Source: Rhodospirillaceae bacterium
GTDB taxonomy: Bacteria > Pseudomonadota > Alphaproteobacteria > Bin65
Assembly (NCBI GenBank): GCA_011523655.1
Contig: WTGH01000009.1
Span: 1 to 64,000, forward strand
Reading direction: 5' to 3'
Length of the DNA: 64,000 nt
Part shown: positions 1 through 8,658 of the stretch, piece after piece
Numbering within the stretch: position 1 is the stretch's first letter
How the letters are laid out: each line of letters starts with the position of its first letter
Program-made: the position numbers and the translations under genes
The notes under the pieces: model-generated
The model's database searches: none
The model's input: only the letters and a program-made list of their open reading frames with translations
What the model was told of the DNA's origin: nothing

Positions 1-313
1 TCAACTCCGTTTCGGTATAAAGCTCGGTGGAATGGACCAGGCGGCCGTCGGGCAGATCCCTGCGGCGGCCCGGTGCCTCGTCATGGGGGTAGTAGATCTC
101 GAAGTACTCGCGCGCCAGGTCGTCGCGGACCTCGCCGCGGTAGAGAGCCCGTACGAAGTGGATGTCGCCGGACCGTTCGCCGACTACCAGCATATTGCCC
201 GCAAGACCGCAGGCCTCGTCGATCAGGGCGGCGGTGGCAGACCAGTGGGCGTCGTCGCGCGCGGCCCGGTACAGTGACGCAAGAAGGCGGTCGAAGGCAT
301 CGTCCGGGCTCAC
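1..313 (-). CDS. LuxR-type regulator, N-terminal part only
   Basis: This is the 5' part of a gene that runs off the left edge; 104 codons are visible from a GTG at 313. The translation starts VSPDDAFDRLL and continues with HWSATAALIDEACG, LVVGE and REYFEIYYPHDE. This pattern is known from the N-terminal sensory half of alphaproteobacterial LuxR-family regulators. The DNA-binding helix-turn-helix should lie at the C-terminus outside the window, so the family call rests on resemblance alone. A GGAGG stretch lies about 20 nt upstream of the GTG, which is far, so the start is uncertain. A lower-GC spacer with inverted repeats precedes it. Confidence 0.6.
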   Translation of the reverse strand, partial: MSPDDAFDRLLASLYRAARDDAHWSATAALIDEACGLAGNMLVVGERSGDIHFVRALYRGEVRDDLAREYFEIYYPHDEAPGRRRDLPDGRLVHSTELYTETEL

Positions 314-569
314 GCCGCGGCCCCCCGATGCCGCCTCCCGGCCTGTGAAGACCGCGAACCGGGAACCGAATGAATTCCAAACAATCTGCCCACTCCCAAT
401 TTGTACCGCTCAGGCCGCGCCCGGCCGGTTCACCCGCCCGCGGCACGATTCCACCCGTATCCTGCGGCACGCGACACCGCTTTGTATAAATTTAGCGTGT
501 CTATTCCGGTATTGTGTTGTCTATGTCGTAAATCACGCGTGCCATACCGTAAATTCCGGCCCGCGACAT

Positions 570-585
570 CCTTCAAAATTGAAGG
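570..585. promoter_or_regulatory. Inverted repeat CCTTCAA-aa-TTGAAGG
   Basis: Two perfectly complementary 7-nt arms are separated by AA inside the lower-GC spacer upstream of the LuxR-type gene. The size and symmetry fit a dimeric regulator site, possibly autoregulation. The binding protein is unknown. Confidence 0.35.
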
Positions 586-729
586 TATCGCCTCAAAACG
601 GTGAGAGAATTTTGCGTTGTCCGGCACGGAAGCCGTCGGCGTCGGGGCGCGTCTACAGCGTCACCGGCCGGGCACGCCGGCGAAAGGGCGCTTGCCGACG
701 GTGTGGGGGAGAGGCGCTTGTCGATGGAA

Positions 730-755
730 TAGGGGAGGGTTCGAACCCTCCCCTA
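730..755. terminator. 26-nt perfect palindrome, terminator-like
   Basis: A fully self-complementary 26-nt sequence with arms TAGGGGAGGGTTC and GAACCCTCCCCTA lies about 45 nt downstream of the molybdopterin gene stop. It would form a strong hairpin in either strand. No T-run follows, so a Rho-independent terminator is possible but not proven. Confidence 0.4.
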
Positions 756-797
756 CGGGCCGCGGGGAACCACAGAGTCAGGAGGGAGGATTCGGGT

Positions 798-2915
798 TCA
801 CGCCGCCGCGACCTCGACCAGGGTGTCGGAGAAGGTCGGGGCGTTGCCGTAGTCGGCGAAGGCCGGCGGATTGATCGCGTTGACCGTGTAGCCGTTGCGG
901 CTGCCCTTCACCCAGTAGCCCATGGGCGCGACGACGACGCCGGGCCGGGCATCCTCGCTCACCTCGGCCACGGCGTGGAAATCGCCCCGGTCGTTGAACA
1001 CCCGGACCTCGCTGCCGCCGGCAATCCCGCGCGCTTCGGCGTCCGCCGGGTGGATGACCACCGTCTGCTCGCCGGCGTGATGGAGCTGCGTGCCCAGGTT
1101 GCCGTAGGACGAGTTCAGGAAGGCGTGGCTCTTGGGCGAGACCATGTTGAGCGGGTAGCGCCCGGCAAGCGCCGGGTTGGTGTCGGGCGACTCGTTCTGC
1201 GGCACGAAATCCGGCAGCGGATCGAGCGGGTCGCCGGGCTGATGGGCCAGATAGCCCTGACGGAACAGGGGCAGCACCATGTTGCCGCCCGCAGCCATCG
1301 AGGACTTGAACTCGACCTTGCCGGACGGGGTGGGGAAATTGCCTTCGCGGTGGGGCACAAAATCGTCCGGCGAGCCGACCTTGAGGCGCGCGTAGCCGGT
1401 CTTGCGCAGGCCGTCGAGATCGATGCCTTCGAGCACCGGATTGCTCCAGTCCAGCGCGTCGACCGCCATCTCCTCGTCGCTGCGCTGCCAGTAGGGATCG
1501 TCGAAGCCCATGGCGCGGGCCAGCCGCCGGAACAGCTCGGTGTTCGGCACCGCCTCGCCGCGCGGCGCGATCGCCGGTTCGTTCAGCGTCAGATAGAGGT
1601 GGCCCCAGGAGAACATGACGTCGAACTGTTCGAGCTGGGTCGTCGCCGGCAGGACGATATCGGCATAGCGCGCGGTATCGGTGATGAAATGCTCGCTGAC
1701 CACGGTGAACAGGTCTTCGCGCGCCAGGCCGCGCAGCACCTTGTCCTGCTCCGGCGCGACGACGGCGGGATTGGAATTGTAGACGAACAGCGAACTGATC
1801 TTCCGGTCCATCTCGCCGGTCAGCGCCGGGCCGAGGCGCCACTGGTTGAGCACCGGCGTGCCTTCGGGAATGAGATCGGGCCGGCTGATATCGTCCCATT
1901 TCATCGGAAAGGCCCAGATCGGCATGTGCAGGATGCCGCCGCCGCAATGGCGCCACGAGCCAACCAGCCCCGGCAGGCACGACAGGGCGCGCACGGCGTT
2001 GCCGCCCGAAGCGTTGCGCTCGATGGCGACGCCCATGCGGATGACCGAGGGCTGGACGGTGGCGAACTCGCGGGCCAGCGTCCGGATGTCGTCTTCGGCG
2101 ATGCCGGTGATCGCCGATACCCGGTCCGGCGGGAAGCCGGTGGCGCGGGCTTTCAGCTCCTCGTAGCCGACGGCGTATTTCGCGACATAGTCGTGGTCGA
2201 CCAGGTCTTCGGCGATGATGACGTTGATCATGCCGAGCGCCAGGGCGGCGTCGGTGCCCGGCTTGATCGGCAGGTGCCAGTCGGCCTGTTTGGCGGTCCG
2301 CGTGGCCACGGGATCGATGACCACGACCTTGGCGCCGCGGCGCTGCGCTTCGGCGATGAACGGCCAGTGGTGCAGGTTGTTGCTGATCGTGTTGATCGCC
2401 CACAGGACGATGTAGCGGGAGTGGACGAAGCTTTCCGGGTCGACCGCCGCGGTCGGGCCGCAGGTCATAAAGAAGGCGGTGATGGCGGCGGAATCGCAGA
2501 AGGTGCGCTCGGACACCGTCGCGCCCAGCTTGTTGAAAAAGGCATCGCCGGCATTCAGCCCGTTCAGGATGCCCTCGGTGCCGAGATAGCTGTAGGGCAG
2601 TATGGCGGCCGGCCCGTCGCTGGCGACGATCTCCTTCCAGCGGCCGGAGATTTCGTCCAGCGCCTCGTCCCATCCGATCCTCTCGAATTCCCCGTCGCCC
2701 TTGGCGCCGGTGCGGCGCAGCGGGGTGAGCACCCGGTTCTCGCTGTAGACCCGGTTCTCGTAGTCGTTGACCTTGACGCACAGGCCGCCCTGGGTGAACG
2801 GGTGGTCCGGGTTGCCGCGGACGTTGACGACCTCGCCGTCGCTGACCGTGGTCAGCATCGCGCAGGTGTCGGGGCAATCGTGCGGACAGGCGCTGAATAC
2901 CGTCTTTTCGGCCAT
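798..2915 (-). CDS. Molybdopterin-dependent oxidoreductase (DMSO reductase superfamily)
   Basis: A 705-residue protein of the molybdopterin-guanine-dinucleotide oxidoreductase family. The N-terminal 4Fe-4S motif is visible as C10, C14, C18 (CPHDCPDTC) and C46 (GGLC), followed by the long cofactor-binding core. A C-terminal beta-barrel domain (NLGTQLHHAGEQTV and after) is consistent with a molydopterin dinucleotide-binding fold. A cysteine in RTFCDSAA could be the metal ligand; this is inference. No TAT signal is present, so it is probably cytoplasmic. The start at 2915 is preferred over upstream codons because GGAG lies 9 nt before it. No electron-transfer subunit is adjacent, so the substrate is unknown. 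Confidence 0.85.
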   Translation of the reverse strand: MAEKTVFSACPHDCPDTCAMLTTVSDGEVVNVRGNPDHPFTQGGLCVKVNDYENRVYSENRVLTPLRRTGAKGDGEFERIGWDEALDEISGRWKEIVASDGPAAILPYSYLGTEGILNGLNAGDAFFNKLGATVSERTFCDSAAITAFFMTCGPTAAVDPESFVHSRYIVLWAINTISNNLHHWPFIAEAQRRGAKVVVIDPVATRTAKQADWHLPIKPGTDAALALGMINVIIAEDLVDHDYVAKYAVGYEELKARATGFPPDRVSAITGIAEDDIRTLAREFATVQPSVIRMGVAIERNASGGNAVRALSCLPGLVGSWRHCGGGILHMPIWAFPMKWDDISRPDLIPEGTPVLNQWRLGPALTGEMDRKISSLFVYNSNPAVVAPEQDKVLRGLAREDLFTVVSEHFITDTARYADIVLPATTQLEQFDVMFSWGHLYLTLNEPAIAPRGEAVPNTELFRRLARAMGFDDPYWQRSDEEMAVDALDWSNPVLEGIDLDGLRKTGYARLKVGSPDDFVPHREGNFPTPSGKVEFKSSMAAGGNMVLPLFRQGYLAHQPGDPLDPLPDFVPQNESPDTNPALAGRYPLNMVSPKSHAFLNSSYGNLGTQLHHAGEQTVVIHPADAEARGIAGGSEVRVFNDRGDFHAVAEVSEDARPGVVVAPMGYWVKGSRNGYTVNAINPPAFADYGNAPTFSDTLVEVAAA

Positions 2916-2937
2916 CGGACTTCTCCATAACCCGGGC

Positions 2938-2955
2938 GCGAAACGAATGTTTCGC
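2938..2955. promoter_or_regulatory. Inverted repeat GCGAAAC-n4-GTTTCGC
   Basis: Perfect 7-nt arms with a 4-nt spacer lie 22 nt upstream of the molybdopterin gene start, between it and the divergent AraC-type regulator. The position suits an operator acting on the oxidoreductase. Assignment to the neighbouring regulator is inference. Confidence 0.4.
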
Positions 2956-3146
2956 AACAATACAAACGCCGGATGTTATCGCGCCGCGGCGCCTGCCGGC
3001 ATTACGGCGCTTTGCTGTCCCGTTACATCGTCTTGCTCATTTTCCGCTGCAAATCGGCAATTTTCTTGACCGGCATTTTGGGGCGGTGCCAAGCTTTGCC
3101 GCGAACCTGGGCGTCATCGCATCGAACCGCTGCGAGAGGGGGCGGC

Positions 3147-4043
3147 GTGGTTGGATTGGCCGGACACGGCCGGGCAAAATACACCACCGGAACGCTGCTC
3201 GGATCGAGCCGCGACCGGGGATGGGGCGGGCTGCTCGCCGAACGCTGGAGCCATTCGGAAGGCGATCTCGGCGAGGTCCGGCCGCGCGAGACCGAAATCG
3301 TCGTCATGCTGGAAGGCGCCGTCCATGTCCGGCGGCGCGGCGACGGGCGGCTGCAGCACCACGATGCGGTGCCCGGCACGGTCTGGCTGTGCCCGGCCGG
3401 GATTCGCGAAGACATGATCCGCATCTATGGCGACATTCCGGAGACCGTGCACATGTACCTGCCGGCGTCGCCGCTGGCCGCGACGGCGCTGCGGGAGCTC
3501 GATCTCGACCCCGACAATGTCGGGTTGCATTACGACGGCGGCTTTCGCGATCCCCTGATCGAGCATATTGCACGGGCGGTTCAGACGGAGATGGTCGATC
3601 CGGCGCCGGGCGGAAAGATGCTGGCCGAGACCCTGGCCGCCGCGCTCGGCGTTCAGATCCTGCGGCATCATTCGAACCTGGAGCCGTCCGCGGTTACGCT
3701 GCCCAGCGTCCGTGGCGCGCTCGATCCGCGGCGCCTCCGGCGCGTCGTCGATTTTGTCGAGGCCCATCTCCGCGAAGACCTGACGATCGAGGCGCTGGCG
3801 GGCGTGGCCTGCCTCAGCCCGTTCCACTTCGCCCGCGCCTTCAAGGCCGCGACCGGCTCGGCGCCGCGGCGCTACGTCATCGACCGCCGCATCGGGCGGG
3901 CCAGGGCGCTGCTGGCCGAAAGCCGGATGCCGCTCGCGGACATTGCCGAAATTTGCGGTTTTTCCTCCCAGCCGCATTTCACCTACTGGTTCAAGCGCCT
4001 TGTCGGCACCACGCCGGGGGCGTACCGGGAGGGTTGCGGGTAG
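3147..4043 (+). CDS. AraC-family transcriptional regulator
   Basis: A 298-residue protein starting at GTG 3147, chosen because GAGAGGGGG precedes it closely and the upstream frame reads as noncoding. The N-terminal half is a cupin-like effector domain (EVRPRETEIVVMLEGAVHV). The C-terminal 100 residues hold two helix-turn-helix motifs typical of AraC/XylS proteins: LTIEALAGVACLSPFHFARAF and LADIAEICGFSSQPHFTYWF, ending in GTTPGAYR. It is divergent from the molybdopterin oxidoreductase and may control it. The effector is unknown. Confidence 0.9.
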   Translation: MVGLAGHGRAKYTTGTLLGSSRDRGWGGLLAERWSHSEGDLGEVRPRETEIVVMLEGAVHVRRRGDGRLQHHDAVPGTVWLCPAGIREDMIRIYGDIPETVHMYLPASPLAATALRELDLDPDNVGLHYDGGFRDPLIEHIARAVQTEMVDPAPGGKMLAETLAAALGVQILRHHSNLEPSAVTLPSVRGALDPRRLRRVVDFVEAHLREDLTIEALAGVACLSPFHFARAFKAATGSAPRRYVIDRRIGRARALLAESRMPLADIAEICGFSSQPHFTYWFKRLVGTTPGAYREGCG

Positions 4044-4079
4044 GGCGCTTTCACCGGGCGTCCCGCCGGAGTGGGCGGG

Positions 4080-4382
4080 CTATTCTGCGGCAGTACGCTG
4101 GATTCGGCCGGCGATCGCTTCCCTCAGCCCTTCGAGCAGCCCTTCGAGCTTCGCCTGGCCGTGCTCCATCGCGGCCATGCGCGTCTCCAACGCGGCTATG
4201 CGCGTCTCCATCGTGGCCATGCGCGTCTCAAGGCGTTCGAACCGCTCGTCCGCCCGGCGCTCCAAGCGCTCTTCCATTCGGCGCATGTCGGCGCGCAGCC
4301 AAGCGAACAGGCCGAGCATCAGCGTGGCGAGGGCGACGAAAAGCGTGGCGCCGGCAACGAAAACAGTGAGATCGGGACTCAT
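4080..4382 (-). CDS. Small membrane-anchored coiled-coil protein
   Basis: A 100-residue protein with one N-terminal membrane segment (about residues 6-28) followed by a charged helix with a near-heptad repeat of the type RMATMETRIAALETRMAAMEHG. The DNA shows the matching internal repeat (variants of GCGCGTCTCCAACGCGGC). Proteins of this layout are common in alphaproteobacteria without known function. It lies convergent to the AraC gene and upstream of nothing obvious. It may be a structural or signalling coiled coil; no function is claimed. Confidence 0.65.
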   Translation of the reverse strand: MSPDLTVFVAGATLFVALATLMLGLFAWLRADMRRMEERLERRADERFERLETRMATMETRIAALETRMAAMEHGQAKLEGLLEGLREAIAGRIQRTAAE

Positions 4383-4472
4383 GGGGCGACACTAGCATCG
4401 GCGCCGCGCTGCGTCCACCGACGGTGAAACGGTTCACCGCGCCCGCCGAGCGCCGGAAGCGAGACCGGCTGC

Positions 4473-5954
4473 TTACTCCGCCGCCTCCGCCGCTGCCTCC
4501 CCTTCCGGCACATCGTAGCTGTCCATCAGCCGGTCGACGACGGCGCCGAAGTTGTCCCAGGGGGCTTCGCGGTAGTTGTGGTTGCGGATGATGAAGGAGG
4601 CGCCGGCGTAGAATTTCTCGTATTGCTGCTGGCGTCCGGCGAATTCGCTGCCGACCATGTCCCAGACGAGCTTGAACAGCTTCATGCGTTCGAGCGCCGG
4701 CAGTTGCGGCGTCTGCCAGAAGGTTTCGAACTGCTGGCGGATCTCCGGGTTGTTCATCACGGTGGCGCTTGCCGGCATCTGGAACACGCCGCCGCCGGAC
4801 AGTTCGCGCAACTGGTCGATGATCGCGGAATAGCCCTCGGTGCACCAGTTGAGCGCCGCATACATCATGCGCCGGTTGAAGGTGACAAAGCCGTCCGGCC
4901 ACTGTTCCGCCGCCTCGATCTGGCCGTGAATCATGCCGGAGAGGGTGGCTTCGAGCGCTGCCATCCGGCCCAGCACTTCGAGCACCGCCGGCACCTCGAT
5001 CGCGCCGGTCGCCTGGGCCACCTTCGAGCACAGGCCGACGATCAGCTCCATCTTCGACCAGTAGCGCACGTTGGACTGGTGGTTGCCGTAGCAGTGCGCC
5101 GGTGTCTCGATATAGATGCTGCGCGCCTTGATGGCGTCGTCCATGACGAACACCTTCTCCCACGGCACGAATACGTTTTCGCACATCACCATGGAATCGG
5201 TTTCGTCGAAGCGCCAGGCGAGCGGGCCGTCGAACTCGTTCGAGGTGTTGAGGTTGAGCGGCTGGCGCGACCACAGGGTCAGCCCCGGCGCGCCCACCGG
5301 CACGGCGCAGGTCACCGCCTGCTTGACCTGGCTGGGCGCGAGCGGCAGCAGGTTGCCGATCCAGATGTCGTCGCAGAAGACCGCGCTGGTCGCCAGCATC
5401 TTCATGCCGCTGATCACGATGCCGTCGTCGCGCTCGTCGATCACCGAGAGGGTCGGCACCGGCAGGTTCTGGCGCGTGTAGAACTCCGGGTTGCGCGCGG
5501 CCTGGGGCGGCAGCACGGCATAGGTCGCGTAGACGTCGTTCCTGCGGCAGTGCTCGTAATAGGCGACCAGGTTGGCGCCGAACTTCCAGTCCTCGGTATC
5601 GAAGGCGGACGGCAGGGTCGACATGCCGGTGACGAAGCCGGAGACATGGTCCGGCGAGCGGCCGAACATGCCGTAGGTCATGTCGGCGATGCCCTTGTGG
5701 CATTTCAGGCGCTTGCGCAGGTCGTCCTTCGATTTCGCGCGCAGATACCAGGTCGAATAGCGCTCGCCGTCCTCCTCGAACGAATAGGTCTCGAGATTTT
5801 CCGGCGCCCGCTTGGCGTCGTACATATCGGCGACGGTTTGCGCCGCCGCGGCAAAGGCAGGATGAGTCGTCACGTCGTCGACCTTTTCGCCGCCGATATA
5901 AACGGTCCGGCCGTCGCGCAGCCCCTCCAGATGCTCCCTGCCGGTCTTCAGCAT
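4473..5954 (-). CDS. 4-hydroxyphenylacetate 3-hydroxylase family (HpaB-like) flavin monooxygenase
   Basis: A 493-residue protein matching the length and motifs of the HpaB/PvcC family, which uses reduced FAD delivered by a separate reductase to hydroxylate phenolic rings. Recognisable stretches are TYSFEEDGERYSTWYLRAKS, GRSPDHVSGFVTGM, MKMLATSAVFCDDIWIGN and NGLAWRF-like core sequence (DGPLAWRFDETDSMVMCENV). It is the third gene of an apparent operon with MarR and OsmC genes, 9 nt after the OsmC stop. No flavin reductase partner is visible in the window. The exact aromatic substrate is unknown. Confidence 0.88.
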   Translation of the reverse strand: MLKTGREHLEGLRDGRTVYIGGEKVDDVTTHPAFAAAAQTVADMYDAKRAPENLETYSFEEDGERYSTWYLRAKSKDDLRKRLKCHKGIADMTYGMFGRSPDHVSGFVTGMSTLPSAFDTEDWKFGANLVAYYEHCRRNDVYATYAVLPPQAARNPEFYTRQNLPVPTLSVIDERDDGIVISGMKMLATSAVFCDDIWIGNLLPLAPSQVKQAVTCAVPVGAPGLTLWSRQPLNLNTSNEFDGPLAWRFDETDSMVMCENVFVPWEKVFVMDDAIKARSIYIETPAHCYGNHQSNVRYWSKMELIVGLCSKVAQATGAIEVPAVLEVLGRMAALEATLSGMIHGQIEAAEQWPDGFVTFNRRMMYAALNWCTEGYSAIIDQLRELSGGGVFQMPASATVMNNPEIRQQFETFWQTPQLPALERMKLFKLVWDMVGSEFAGRQQQYEKFYAGASFIIRNHNYREAPWDNFGAVVDRLMDSYDVPEGEAAAEAAE

Positions 5955-5963
5955 GTCGGCCTC

Positions 5964-6428
5964 CTACGTCTTTGTGACGTGCCAGGTTTCGTTGAGTTGC
6001 GTGCCCGATTGGCGAAGCACCGTCGACAGCGGACAGAATTTCCCGAGATCGGTCTTCAGCCGCTCGACCAGCGCGTCGTCGCCGCCGGTCGTGAGACGAA
6101 TCTCGACATCGACCTGAGGAAACGGCACCCGCACCGCCTCTTCCATCATCACCCCGCGCCGGTCGAACCGGGCGGCGACATCGACCGACAGATCGTCGAT
6201 CCCAAGACCGATTGCGCCGGCGATCCGGTGCGAAACCACGTTGATGCAGCCGGCTAGCGCCACCATCAGCGTCTCGGTCGGGGTCGCTCCACGGTTGGTC
6301 CCGCCGCGCGCTGCTGGTTCATCGACGACGACGTTCAGGTCGCGCACGCTCACCTCCGTGCGCGTATGGGTGGCCGCCCTGGCGGACAGCTTCTGCGTGA
6401 CAACGGATTTCGGGGTAACGGCGATCAT
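5964..6428 (-). CDS. OsmC-family peroxide/thiol-stress protein
   Basis: A 154-residue OsmC/Ohr-fold protein. The two characteristic cysteines are visible: C61 in ALAGCINVV and C132 in GKFCPLSTVL. Family members reduce organic hydroperoxides or act in redox stress. It overlaps the upstream MarR gene by 4 nt (ATGA), so the two are translationally coupled, and it precedes the HpaB-like hydroxylase. The pairing with a MarR regulator resembles hydroperoxide- or phenol-responsive operons. Whether it protects against by-products of the hydroxylase is inference. Confidence 0.85.
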   Translation of the reverse strand: MIAVTPKSVVTQKLSARAATHTRTEVSVRDLNVVVDEPAARGGTNRGATPTETLMVALAGCINVVSHRIAGAIGLGIDDLSVDVAARFDRRGVMMEEAVRVPFPQVDVEIRLTTGGDDALVERLKTDLGKFCPLSTVLRQSGTQLNETWHVTKT

Positions 6429-7003
6429 GGATGTTTTCCCTCCTCTTCGGCCGCGTTGCGGAGATTCTCGTGTAGCGCGACCTCGTGCTGCGCCCGCGCT
6501 GTAGTTCGGGCAAAGCGGTGCAGGAAGCCATGCAGCTGGCCGAATTCCTCGCGCGAGAACCCGTCGAACAGAATATCGTTGATGCGCTGGCGCAACGGCG
6601 CCAGCCGGTCGAGCGCCGCCTTGCCCGCAGGCGTCAACGTGATCAGCACACGCCGCCGGTCTTGGGGATTCGGGCGTTTCGCGATCAGGCCCTTGGCGAT
6701 CAGCTTGCCCACCTCGACGGTGACGTGGGAGGCGGCGACGCCCAGATGATCGGCAATGCTCCGGATGCCGATGCCGCCGCGAGCATGCCCGCGGGCGATC
6801 GCCATCAGAATGAAATATTGCGGGCCGCTTGCGCCGATCTCCCTCCCGAAGGCCTCGCGCACCGATTGGAAACCGTTCGCAGTCATGAACAGCGTATAGA
6901 TCGCCTCGCGAAACCGGTCGTCGGCCAGCCCGTTCGGGCTGTCGTCCAGCAGTTCGGGGCGGCTCACACTCAGCGGCGGCGCGTATCGGTTGGCGAAATC
7001 CAT
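6425..7003 (-). CDS. MarR-family transcriptional regulator
   Basis: A 192-residue winged helix-turn-helix regulator. The core reads GIRSIADHLGVAASHVTVEVGKLIAKGL followed by the wing RPNPQDRRRVLITLT, as in MarR proteins. I place the start at ATG 7003; a TTG at 7015 in the same frame is an alternative, and neither has a clear Shine-Dalgarno. It is the first gene of the MarR-OsmC-HpaB operon and probably autoregulates it through the AT-rich region 7008-7075. The ligand is likely a phenolic compound, by analogy only. Confidence 0.85.
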   Translation of the reverse strand: MDFANRYAPPLSVSRPELLDDSPNGLADDRFREAIYTLFMTANGFQSVREAFGREIGASGPQYFILMAIARGHARGGIGIRSIADHLGVAASHVTVEVGKLIAKGLIAKRPNPQDRRRVLITLTPAGKAALDRLAPLRQRINDILFDGFSREEFGQLHGFLHRFARTTARAQHEVALHENLRNAAEEEGKHP

Positions 7004-7019
7004 GCAGATTAGCAATTTG

Positions 7020-7032
7020 TTAGGTTACTTAA
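7020..7032. promoter_or_regulatory. Imperfect palindrome TTAGGTTACTTAA, candidate MarR operator
   Basis: A 13-nt near-palindrome (five of six arm positions pair) lies in an AT-rich stretch 16 nt upstream of the MarR start. Short AT-rich palindromes here are typical of autoregulatory MarR sites. Binding is inferred from position only. Confidence 0.35.
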
Positions 7033-7097
7033 TTATGTAGCATAGTGAAATTTATAGTGTCCACCCCATTGCCGCTGAACCCCCGATTCGGAAATTC

Positions 7098-7508
7098 TTA
7101 CAGTTGCAGATCGCCGTCGAAGGGGCTGGTTTCGTCGTAATAGTGGATTTCGTAGAGCAGGCAGCCGCCCTCGCTCTTGAACGGGCCGTGATAGATGCCG
7201 GGCGGCCGGCAGGCGTAGGTCGGCGCCAGGAAACTCTCGCCGCCCTCGCCCTTTTCGTCGTTGCCGACCGTCAGATCGCCATGGACCAGATACACCTCTT
7301 CCCAGTGATCGTGAACGAAGGGCACGGTGCTGAAGGCGCCAGGGTCGAAGCGCAGGAACCGGGTCCGGCTGCCGGTCTTGCTCTCCTCGTCGATGTCGCT
7401 GGCGAGGATTTTCTGCTGCACGCCGTCGTCGGTATAGCCCGGCGGCCGCTCCCAGCCGCTGTCCATGTCGAGCGCGAAGAATTCCATATGGGGCTTGTTG
7501 AACGGCAT
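7098..7508 (-). CDS. Cupin-domain protein
   Basis: A 136-residue single-domain cupin. The first metal-binding motif is visible around residues 66-83 (HDHWEEVYLVHGDLTVG) and the second around residues 102-110 (PPGIYHGPF). Such small cupins bind a divalent metal and act as isomerases, dioxygenases or sensors. GGGGAGAAAAGG lies directly before the ATG at 7508, which fixes the start. It follows the DUF2848 gene on the same strand by 20 nt and is probably co-transcribed. The reaction is unknown. Confidence 0.8.
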   Translation of the reverse strand: MPFNKPHMEFFALDMDSGWERPPGYTDDGVQQKILASDIDEESKTGSRTRFLRFDPGAFSTVPFVHDHWEEVYLVHGDLTVGNDEKGEGGESFLAPTYACRPPGIYHGPFKSEGGCLLYEIHYYDETSPFDGDLQL

Positions 7509-7528
7509 CCTTTTCTCCCCGATCCCGT

Positions 7529-8218
7529 CTAGCCTTCGACGGGCAACGGCAGGATCGTGTAACGGTGGCGCAGGCGGCGGCCAAGCACCGGATCTTCCAG
7601 TTCCATTTCGAACGCGGCGGACGTGCGGATCTCGCCATGCACCGCGAGCGTGCCGCCGAACATGGCCGCGCCCGCCGGCAGGCCGCCGTAAAGCGTCTGC
7701 AATTCGGCGGGGGGGCGCATCGCAGCGGCCGTGCCTTCCTGATACAGGCTGCGCGCGCCGTCTTCCTCGATCCACGAGCGCAGGACCAGATCGTCCCAGT
7801 GGCCGGCGACGTCCTCGTAGGGCCAGACCGTCGCGCCGATCGGCTTGGCGCACATCTGCTTGGACAGGGACACGCCGACGGTCTCCGCCTGCCGGTCGGT
7901 ATGGTCGGACCCGACGGCGACGTAATGGCGCCCGCCCAGGTTGAGGATGACGGTTTCCGCCTCGCCGCTAGAATGAGGGCCCGAGACCTGGATTTCCGTG
8001 GCGGTCGTCAGCAGGCCTGCCGCGACCCGGTAGAACATCGGCACCGTCTTCGGCCGGGCGATGCCGATCGCCTCCAGTTCGGCGATATGGGCTTCCATCG
8101 CTTCCCGGTTGCGGCCGGTCCAGCCGGCGATGACCAGTTCGCCGACGCCGCCGGTGAACGGTTCGTCGCCGTTTTTCGTCTGCACCGTCAGATTGAGTTG
8201 TGCGGCGCTCTCGCCCAT
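7529..8218 (-). CDS. DUF2848 family protein
   Basis: A 229-residue protein that matches the DUF2848 pattern along its whole length: ELVIAGWTGRN, AHIAELEAIGIARP, VPMFYRVA, VGSDHTDRQAETVGVSLSKQ, then HWDDLVLRSWIEEDGARSLYQEG. The family resembles fumarylacetoacetate-hydrolase-type proteins in some descriptions, but its function is not established. It pairs with a downstream cupin gene, suggesting a small catabolic unit. The start at 8218 follows from conservation of the N-terminus; no strong ribosome binding site was noted. Confidence 0.8.
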   Translation of the reverse strand: MGESAAQLNLTVQTKNGDEPFTGGVGELVIAGWTGRNREAMEAHIAELEAIGIARPKTVPMFYRVAAGLLTTATEIQVSGPHSSGEAETVILNLGGRHYVAVGSDHTDRQAETVGVSLSKQMCAKPIGATVWPYEDVAGHWDDLVLRSWIEEDGARSLYQEGTAAAMRPPAELQTLYGGLPAGAAMFGGTLAVHGEIRTSAAFEMELEDPVLGRRLRHRYTILPLPVEG

Positions 8219-8353
8219 GCGGCCCTCCGGATTGCGGTTCTTTCCGTCCGGCGCGGCCGGCGGACGCCCATCCTAGCGCGGATTTCCCGCCCCGGTCACG
8301 GCTTGCGTCACGGGCTGTGTCGCGGCCCGTGTCGCCTGCCGTGCATACACTCC

Positions 8354-8489
8354 TCCCGTCATTTCGACCGGAGCGGTTCGGAGAACCGCGAAGTGGAGAA
8401 ATCTTTTCGGCACGGTGCGTTGGCCGTCGCACCGGGAGTAAAGGATTTCTCCGCTCCGCGGCTGCGCCGCTCCGGTCGAAATGACGGGA
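8354..8489. repeat. Nested inverted repeat (REP-like element)
   Basis: Two arms, about 8354-8403 and 8444-8489, are inverted copies of each other. Both contain TCCCGTCATTTCGACCGGAG and a GGAGAAATC end, with smaller hairpins inside each arm (for example GCGGTTCGGAGAACCGC). The element sits in the 440-nt spacer between the divergent DUF2848 and CoxL-like genes. No gene is seen in that spacer. It looks like a dispersed extragenic repeat rather than a mobile element with its own gene. Confidence 0.7.
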
Positions 8490-8658
8490 ATGGATGTGCG
8501 CAGCCGTCGATTTTCCGAAGCGCACCCATTCCGGTCGGCTTGCCGGCATCGTTCCGATCGCAGAGAGTGCGCGCCGAGATCCACTGCCGGTTGTGCCGTG
8601 AAAGGACGCCTATCGATGAGACCGCCCTGTCCGCCTGTGAGAAGGAAGCCCGCCGGAC

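Larger units (their letters stand above)
314..797. other. Intergenic spacer with lower-GC regulatory region
   Basis: No convincing protein gene is seen here. Positions about 480-615 are clearly richer in A and T than the surroundings and hold a short inverted repeat (570-585) and the self-complementary octamer CACGCGTG (around 533-540). This is the likely promoter region of the leftward LuxR-type gene. The right part (730-755) carries a long perfect palindrome just downstream of the molybdopterin gene. Confidence 0.5.

Noticed and set aside
735..750. GGGTTCGAACCC resembles a tRNA T-arm
   Set aside because: It is the centre of a larger perfect palindrome and no acceptor, D or anticodon arm lies nearby.
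162..2930. Very long open frame (over 900 codons) antisense to the molybdopterin oxidoreductase
   Set aside because: It is an antisense shadow caused by high GC; the minus-strand protein has clear family motifs and this one has none.
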